This document shows positions 32,377 through 36,683 of a stretch of 36,683 bases of DNA, one piece after another. The stretch is from Desulfovibrio cuneatus DSM 11391. GTDB taxonomy: Bacteria; Desulfobacterota; Desulfovibrionia; Desulfovibrionales; Desulfovibrionaceae. The translations under genes were made by a program, and so were the position numbers. How positions within the stretch are numbered: the first letter of the stretch is position 1; every line of letters begins with the position of its first letter. Under the pieces are notes generated by a model, which saw only the letters and a program-made list of their open reading frames with translations, was not told the origin of the DNA and did no database searches. The stretch spans positions 1 through 36,683 of the forward strand of contig NZ_AUCY01000034.1 in NCBI RefSeq assembly GCF_000430005.1, read 5' to 3'.

Positions 32377-32935
32377 ACGCCGCAAAGTGGGCGTAAAGTT
32401 GTTGGGCAGCGATATTCTCTGGGTGTTCACCCAAAAGAAGTTCTAACTGAGCCCGAGATTCTTTTTCGCGACCAAGGGAAAGCAAGCAACCTGCCAATGC
32501 GTAGCGAATGGCTTCATCGCTTCGTTCCTGAAGGGCAGCTTCCAGCATGGGAACAGCTTCTTCAAGGCGATTCAGGAAGTAGCAAAGCTGCACAATGCCG
32601 TTAATGGCAACCATATTGCAGCTGTTGTAAGAAAGTGCCTGGGAATAGTGGGTAAAGGCTGTTTCGTATTCGCCTTTTTCCACTTCCACCATGGCCATGC
32701 CAGACAATGTTTTGTCGCTTTGGCACACGGTATTTGCTTTGGTGTACAGGGAGTAAGCCTGTTCCAGGTTGCCCCGGTCCAGTTCAATGGCTGCCAGGCC
32801 AAGGTAAGGTTCTGGCTTGCTTTTGTCGCAGCTCACGGCCTTCAGGTAATAGTCTTGGGCTTTTTCGTATTCACCCATAAACAAATAGCATTCACCCAAT
32901 TCTTTGTTAATTTCGTAATCTACTTGATTGCTCAT
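32375..32935 (-). CDS. Five-TPR protein of the sigma-54 regulon
   Basis: A 186-aa protein made almost only of tetratricopeptide repeats, about residues 8-40, 42-74, 75-107, 109-141 and 142-174 (for instance GECYLFMGEYEKAQDYYLKA). It has no signal peptide or membrane helix, so it is probably a cytosolic protein-binding scaffold. ATG 32935 is chosen because AAGGAGGGG lies right before it. A longer frame to 33103 has a Lys-rich, non-TPR start and passes through the promoter. A consensus sigma-54 promoter lies 85 bp upstream, back to back with that of flgB, so control with flagellar genes is likely. The partner is unknown. An export chaperone or assembly factor is one guess. Confidence 0.8.
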   Translation of the reverse strand: MSNQVDYEINKELGECYLFMGEYEKAQDYYLKAVSCDKSKPEPYLGLAAIELDRGNLEQAYSLYTKANTVCQSDKTLSGMAMVEVEKGEYETAFTHYSQALSYNSCNMVAINGIVQLCYFLNRLEEAVPMLEAALQERSDEAIRYALAGCLLSLGREKESRAQLELLLGEHPENIAAQQLYAHFAA

Positions 32936-33019
32936 AATCCCCTCCTTGTTGTGCGCTGTTGTGCGCATTTTGCCTGCTTCATAAAGTTTATTGGCGCGAG
33001 CAAGCTTGCCAAAGCTTAT

Positions 33020-33034
33020 GCAACCCGTGTGCCA
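33020..33034 (-). promoter_or_regulatory. Sigma-54 promoter of the TPR gene
   Basis: On the minus strand the bases read TGGCAC-ACGGG-TTGC, a full match to the -24/-12 consensus. Transcription should begin near 33008, giving a leader of about 73 bases. It lies 231 bp from the flgB promoter, in divergent orientation, so the two could share an upstream activator. Confidence 0.8.
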
Positions 33035-33265
33035 TTTTTTCTTTTTGTGCGAAGTTTTGTTGTAACTATGGTAAATTGTTAATAATAATTTTTTCTTGGG
33101 CATTGGCGTGTCCTGTTGTCAGGCGGCAGTTTTTGCTTTTCCTGTCATTTTTCCTTCTTTGCTGCCCCCTTCCTTATAAAGGGCGTATTCAAAATTATGA
33201 CAAGTAACGGTGTGGGGGTATGGCTTTAGTGCTTAATGCACTGTAAATAAACAATAAATTAATTT

Positions 33266-33280
33266 TGGTACGCTTGTTGC
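33266..33280 (+). promoter_or_regulatory. Sigma-54 promoter of flgB-flgC-fliE-fliF
   Basis: The bases read TGGTAC-GCTTG-TTGC, one change from TGGCAC and otherwise consensus with correct spacing, followed by TTAA. Transcription should start near 33292, 53 bases before the flgB ATG. The region from 33060 to 33260 is AT-rich and could hold the activator sites, though I cannot name them. Confidence 0.8.
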
Positions 33281-33344
33281 TTAATGCTGGCAAAGCAGAT
33301 GGGAAAAAAATTCCCACATAACTTTACCTTAAGGAGGAAACGGT

Positions 33345-33755
33345 ATGAAAAGCCTTTTTGGTTCACACATTGAACTGACCAGCCGGGTGCTGGATATGCA
33401 GTTGCAACGGCAGAACATGATTAACGGGAACATTGCCAACATCAAAACAGAAGGCTACCGCCCCCGCAAGGTGGAGTTTGAAAAAGAATTGCAATCAGCC
33501 CTTGGGCTGGACGTGCGCGGCAAAATGAGCCGTACCCAGGAAGGGCACATGCCTTCTGTGTTCGACGCCAACACCTTTTCCGCGAATGCTGAAAAAGCGT
33601 TCAAGCCGCGCATTATTTACGGTGAAGACCGTGTGAGCATTGATAAAGAAATGGCAGAAATGGCAAAAACCCAACTGCAATATAGTGCCCTTTCCCAGGT
33701 TATTCGCAGTAACTTTGAAGGGCTGAAAACCGTCATCGCAGAAGGACAAAAATAA
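33345..33755 (+). CDS. flgB: Flagellar proximal rod protein FlgB
   Basis: A 136-aa rod protein, normal FlgB length, exported by the flagellar apparatus with no signal peptide. The rod-family motif is near the N-terminus (NMINGNIANIKTEGYRPRKV, with NIAN replacing the common NLAN). The C-terminal helix (KTQLQYSALSQVIRSNFEGL) is the coiled-coil half that packs in the rod. AAGGAGG lies before the ATG. The stop overlaps the flgC start as TAATG. Confidence 0.95.
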   Translation: MKSLFGSHIELTSRVLDMQLQRQNMINGNIANIKTEGYRPRKVEFEKELQSALGLDVRGKMSRTQEGHMPSVFDANTFSANAEKAFKPRIIYGEDRVSIDKEMAEMAKTQLQYSALSQVIRSNFEGLKTVIAEGQK

Positions 33756-34192
33756 TGGACTTCATGACCGCACTTGACGTGAGCGCTTCTGCTCTTTCGG
33801 CAGAGCGTACCCACATGAATATAATTTCCATGAACCTGGCCAATGCCAAAACCACCCGCACGGCGGAAGGTGGCCCTTACAGGCGCCGCAGCGTGTATAT
33901 GCAAGAAACTGAGGTGGATACACCCTTTAGCAAGCAAATGCGCAGCGCCATGGACAGAGAGTTGAAAGGCGTGCGTGTGCAAGGCATTGCGGTGGACCAG
34001 CGCCCCCCCAAACTGGTGTTTGAGCCAGGCCACCCAGACGCCAATGAAGACGGTTATGTGGCTTACCCGGACATTAACGTGGTGGAAGAAATGGCTGCCA
34101 TGATGACCGCCCAACGTGGCTATGAAGCCAACGTGGCCACCATTGAAACCGTTAAATCCATGTATACCAAAGCCCTTGATATTGGGCGTTAA
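33755..34192 (+). CDS. flgC: Flagellar proximal rod protein FlgC
   Basis: A 145-aa rod protein. The N-terminal helix DVSASALSAERTHMNIISMN contains the rod motif region (MNLANAKTTRT), and the C-terminus (NVVEEMAAMMTAQRGYEANV, then LDIGR) is the typical FlgC end. It overlaps flgB by one base, which supports coupled translation. A repeat A element begins at the base after the TAA stop. Confidence 0.95.
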   Translation: MDFMTALDVSASALSAERTHMNIISMNLANAKTTRTAEGGPYRRRSVYMQETEVDTPFSKQMRSAMDRELKGVRVQGIAVDQRPPKLVFEPGHPDANEDGYVAYPDINVVEEMAAMMTAQRGYEANVATIETVKSMYTKALDIGR

Positions 34193-34318
34193 GGAAACGC
34201 TGATTTATTCCGTTTGGCGGCGTTCCTGCACTTTTTCTGAAACAGTCGAGGACGGAAGAGTCCACTCCTGCTTCACAAAAAGCTTGTGCCTTGCCAAACA
34301 AAACAACTGAGCGTTTCC
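34193..34318 (+). repeat. Repeat A, copy 5, between flgC and fliE
   Basis: It starts directly after the flgC stop with GGAAACGCTGATTTATTCCG and ends with the inverse of GGAAACGCTCAGTTG-TTTG. The core pairs CTTTTTCTGAAACAG with CTGCTTCACAAAAAG (13 of 15 bases). It stands inside what should be one operon, so transcription must cross it for fliE and fliF to be made from the flgB promoter. Confidence 0.88.
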
Positions 34319-34379
34319 AAGATGCTATGGAATCAGTGCTTTGAAAATTTTCTGACTTTTGCAAATAAAGGAGCATACC

Positions 34380-34709
34380 ATGAGTATTCAATCTGTGGGC
34401 TTAAAGGCCTATAATCAGGCCCTTGAAAACTTCCAGCGTGCCCAGCGTGCCTCCAAGGCTTCAGCACTTACCCCTGCGGCACAGCCAACAAACAATTTTG
34501 CCGAAACCCTGAACAGTTCCCTTGGCAAGGTAAACAACCTGCAAACCGAACGCACCGCCATGATAGAGTCCTTCGCTTCTGGTGAAAACCAGAACGTGCA
34601 TGAACTGATGATTGCCATGCAAAAGGCCAGCGTTGCCGTAAGCATGACATCTGCTGTGCGGAACAAGGTTATTGAAGCGTATCGTGAACTTTCTCGCACC
34701 CAATTCTAG
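34380..34709 (+). CDS. fliE: Flagellar MS-ring/rod adaptor FliE
   Basis: A 109-aa protein, the usual FliE size, joining the MS ring to the rod. The family helix features are NNFAETLNSSLGKVNNLQTE and NVHELMIAMQKASVAVSMTS, followed by a conserved C-terminal helix (VRNKVIEAYRELSR). ATG 34380 is chosen, with AAAGGAG 7 bases upstream. An ATG at 34359 would add seven residues and lose that ribosome site. A short repeat A copy starts at the base after the stop. Confidence 0.93.
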   Translation: MSIQSVGLKAYNQALENFQRAQRASKASALTPAAQPTNNFAETLNSSLGKVNNLQTERTAMIESFASGENQNVHELMIAMQKASVAVSMTSAVRNKVIEAYRELSRTQF

Positions 34710-34764
34710 GGAAACGCTGATTTATTCCGTTTTGCCTAGCTAAACGAAAAAATGCAGCGCTTCA
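34710..34764 (+). repeat. Repeat A, copy 6 (short, core deleted)
   Basis: Only the two ends remain: GGAAACGCTGATTTATTCCG, then TTTTGCC-TAGC-TAAACGAAAAAATGCAGCGC-TTC. The whole middle of the ~127-bp form is missing, leaving ~55 bp that can fold as one hairpin. It begins directly after the fliE stop. Confidence 0.8.
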
Positions 34765-34829
34765 CAAGATCAAGAGTTTATACGGTTTACACGCATCAAC
34801 GGGCCAGCGCACACGCGGACAACGTGAAA

Positions 34830-34891
34830 CGGTTCCTACCCAGAACCCTGGTGCCAGGTTCATGTACTTACCCCGGTTCCTACCCAGAACC
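34830..34891 (+). repeat. Direct repeat of an 18-base hairpin before fliF
   Basis: CGGTTCCTACCCAGAACC occurs at 34830-34847 and again at 34874-34891, 44 bases apart. Each copy holds an inverted repeat GGTTC/GAACC. A further CCTGG-TG-CCAGG palindrome lies just after the first copy. The pair sits 43-104 bp before the fliF ATG and could be a regulator site or a leader structure. Confidence 0.6.
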
Positions 34892-34934
34892 GCATGGAAT
34901 TAACCCTGCTGCAACTCCTTAAGGAGAAACTACC

Positions 34935-36566
34935 ATGTCACCCATGCTGCAAGATTTCATCGAACGTTTCAAGAATGTCTGGTCCAGTGTGTCGTTTTCC
35001 CAGCGCATGTTCATTGGGGGTCTGGCAACCATTCTCATCGCTGTGTTTATTGGCGTTATGGTTTGGATGGGTCGCCCGGAATTTTCTCTTTTATATGCCA
35101 ACCTGCAACCGGAAGACGCCAACCGGGTCGTAAAAATACTGGAAAAACAGCAGGTTCCTTTTGTGCTGGAGCAAAACGGCACCGCCATTATGGTTCCTGC
35201 AGATAAAGTGCATGGATTACGCATTAGCATTGCCGGTGAAAATGTGCTTACAGGCAGCGGCATTGGCTTTGAAATTTTTAACGATGTGCAGGTTGGTCAA
35301 ACCGACTTTGTACAACGCCTGAACTACCGCCGCGCTCTGGAAGGGGAACTTGGCCGTACCATCAGCCAGTTTCCTGGTGTGGAAAGTGCCCGTGTCCACC
35401 TGGTTTTGCCCCACCGCAGTCTGTTCATTGAAGAGCAGCAAAAACCTTCCGCTGCGGTGCTGTTAAAGCTTACCGGCAGCCGCCGTGTGGAACCGCGCGA
35501 CATGGAAGCTTTGGTGAACTTGGTAACCATGTCTGTGGAAGGGCTGGACAGAACACGGGTTTCCGTAACGGACAATAGCGGCAAGGTACTGTTCCAACCA
35601 GAAGTGGAAGGCTCAATTTCCGGGCTTACGCAAACCCAGTTTGACCACAAAACACGTACCCAGCAAAACCTGGAGCGCCGCATTGAAGAACTGCTTATGC
35701 CGGTTATTGGGGCAGGCAAGGTAATTGCCCGCGTCAATGCAGACCTGGACTTCAGCCAGCGCACCATTCGCCGCGAAATGTTTGACCCGGACAAAACCGT
35801 GGTGCGCAGCGAAAACCGTAATGAAGAAAGCACCCAGGGCCGTGCCACCATTGGCGGCGGCGTGCCAGACCCCAACTTCCGCGGCGACAACCCCGCCGGG
35901 AACATGAGCGACCAGAACAGCAGCCGTGAAAGCCGTACCATCAACTTTGAAATTAACAAAGAAGAGCAGAACATTGTTAGCAACTCAGGGGACATCAGCC
36001 GCATCTCGGTAGCTGTGATTGTTGACGGCACGTACGAGAAAAATGCAGAAGGCGAAATGGTGTTTACCCCGCGTAGTGCAGAAGAAATGGAACGCATTCG
36101 CCAGCTTGTTGCCAGCGCCGTTGGGTTCGACTCTGTACGCGGTGACACCCTTGAAGTAAGCAGCATTGCCTTTGAAGGTGTGGACGTGGCAGATGCAACC
36201 CCGGTAAGCGCCGTGATTATGGATTACGCCATGCGCTTCGGCAAACCGTTCCTCAACGCACTGCTGGTATTCCTCTTCCTCGTCATGGTAGTACGCCCGG
36301 TTGTTCTGGCCCTTATCCGGCCCAAAGTGGAAGGCCGCATGATTGAAGAACTGGAAGGCCTGCCACAAACCGACGACCGCCTTGCTCTGGCAGAAGATAG
36401 TGAAGACGCCGTAACTGCCACCGCCATGCTGGATAAGATTGAAGACATTAAAGTGCACGCCCTGCACCTTTCCGAGCAGAACATGGAGCAAGCCCTGGGT
36501 ATTATTAAGCGCTGGCTGAAAGACCCCAAAGAAGAAGGGCATAAAGTACCTGCACGTGCAGCATAA
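34935..36566 (+). CDS. fliF: Flagellar MS-ring protein FliF
   Basis: A 543-aa protein forming the MS ring in the inner membrane, the base on which the motor and export gate are built. The first membrane helix is ~24-46 (RMFIGGLATILIAVFIGVMV). The ring-building motifs RBM1 and RBM2 follow (LEKQQVPFVLEQNGTAIMVP, and FPGVESARVHLVLPHRSLF), then RBM3, with an insertion of low complexity at ~300-340 (Asn, Gly, Ser, Arg). The second helix is at ~430-452 (FLNALLVFLFLVMVVRPVV), and the cytoplasmic tail ends in HLSEQNMEQALGIIKRWLKD, which binds FliG. AAGGAG lies 8 bases before the ATG. fliG would be expected next but lies beyond the window. Confidence 0.97.
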   Translation: MSPMLQDFIERFKNVWSSVSFSQRMFIGGLATILIAVFIGVMVWMGRPEFSLLYANLQPEDANRVVKILEKQQVPFVLEQNGTAIMVPADKVHGLRISIAGENVLTGSGIGFEIFNDVQVGQTDFVQRLNYRRALEGELGRTISQFPGVESARVHLVLPHRSLFIEEQQKPSAAVLLKLTGSRRVEPRDMEALVNLVTMSVEGLDRTRVSVTDNSGKVLFQPEVEGSISGLTQTQFDHKTRTQQNLERRIEELLMPVIGAGKVIARVNADLDFSQRTIRREMFDPDKTVVRSENRNEESTQGRATIGGGVPDPNFRGDNPAGNMSDQNSSRESRTINFEINKEEQNIVSNSGDISRISVAVIVDGTYEKNAEGEMVFTPRSAEEMERIRQLVASAVGFDSVRGDTLEVSSIAFEGVDVADATPVSAVIMDYAMRFGKPFLNALLVFLFLVMVVRPVVLALIRPKVEGRMIEELEGLPQTDDRLALAEDSEDAVTATAMLDKIEDIKVHALHLSEQNMEQALGIIKRWLKDPKEEGHKVPARAA

Positions 36567-36579
36567 CATTTGGGTAGAG

Positions 36580-36675
36580 GCTGCGTGCATTGGGTAGATA
36601 CACGCAGCGTGACATGGAACAAAGGCTACTTCGCAAGAAGTAGCCTTTGTTATTTGTGCAGCATAGCTGCACAAA
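36580..36675 (+). terminator. Three tandem hairpins after fliF
   Basis: In a row: GCTGCGTG (36580-36587) with CACGCAGC (36601-36608). Then a perfect 15-bp stem, 36618-36632 with 36637-36651, closed by a GCAA tetraloop. Then a perfect 10-bp stem, 36653-36662 with 36666-36675, loop ATA. The middle one resembles a terminator with a poor T-run (TTTGTTATTT). They may weaken or process the transcript before the next gene. Confidence 0.55.
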
Positions 36676-36683
36676 TACGCTGC

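Noticed and set aside
32936-33103. An N-terminal extension of the TPR protein to 33103
   Set aside because: It is Lys-rich and unlike TPR, has no ribosome site, and would cover the sigma-54 promoter at 33020-33034. The start at 32935 has a strong ribosome site.

Overview
The window reads as chromosomal DNA of a flagellated Gram-negative bacterium, most probably a sulfate reducer of the Desulfovibrionaceae. The basis is the flagellar gene order (fliR-flhB-flhA-flhF-flhG-fliA-cheY-fliL on one strand, flgB-flgC-fliE-fliF on the other), near-consensus sigma-54 promoters in front of flagellar genes, and a very large LapA-like type I secreted adhesin. The genus assignment is an inference from remembered synteny, not a database match.

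Layout. 1-607 is gene-free and made of three kinds of dispersed palindromic repeat (called A, B and C here). 608-2210 carries a DUF1269 membrane protein and a cation diffusion facilitator on the + strand, converging on nagB (stop codons overlap in a shared CTAG). 3197-3963 is a minus-strand pair: a small charged protein of unknown function and a one-helix coiled-coil protein with a DUF2802-like tail. 4525-12814 is the minus-strand flagellar export and regulation operon, closed by a clear terminator at 4457-4490 and re-initiated inside by a consensus sigma-54 promoter ahead of flhG. 13149-14038 holds an acidic unknown protein and an SRPBCC protein, convergent. About 1 kb of AT-rich leader and repeats follows, then one gene of 14.6 kb (15060-29684, 4874 aa): a giant adhesin with an N-terminal retention module and TAAG motif at residues 105-108, tandem beta-domains and a type I secretion C-terminus. 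A repeat block and a strong bidirectional terminator separate it from mltA (minus). Then come a YbgC-type thioesterase (+), a five-TPR protein (minus) and flgB-flgC-fliE-fliF (+) to the end of the window. The TPR gene and flgB diverge from back-to-back sigma-54 promoters.

How it fits together. The minus-strand operon builds the flagellar export gate (FliR, FlhB, FlhA), sets flagellar number and place (FlhF, FlhG), supplies the late sigma factor (FliA), a CheY response regulator and FliL. The + strand cluster supplies the MS ring and proximal rod. Between the two blocks sits a gene for the opposite lifestyle, surface attachment. Its protease, receptor and type I transporter genes are not in this window.

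The least expected content is the repeat system: a ~127-bp element with ~27-bp terminal inverted repeats (five copies of full or larger size, one short copy and one isolated end), three of which begin at the base after a stop codon, a ~152-bp element in two copies, and a ~120-bp element that occurs beside or nested in the first. Stem sequences differ between copies while pairing is kept.
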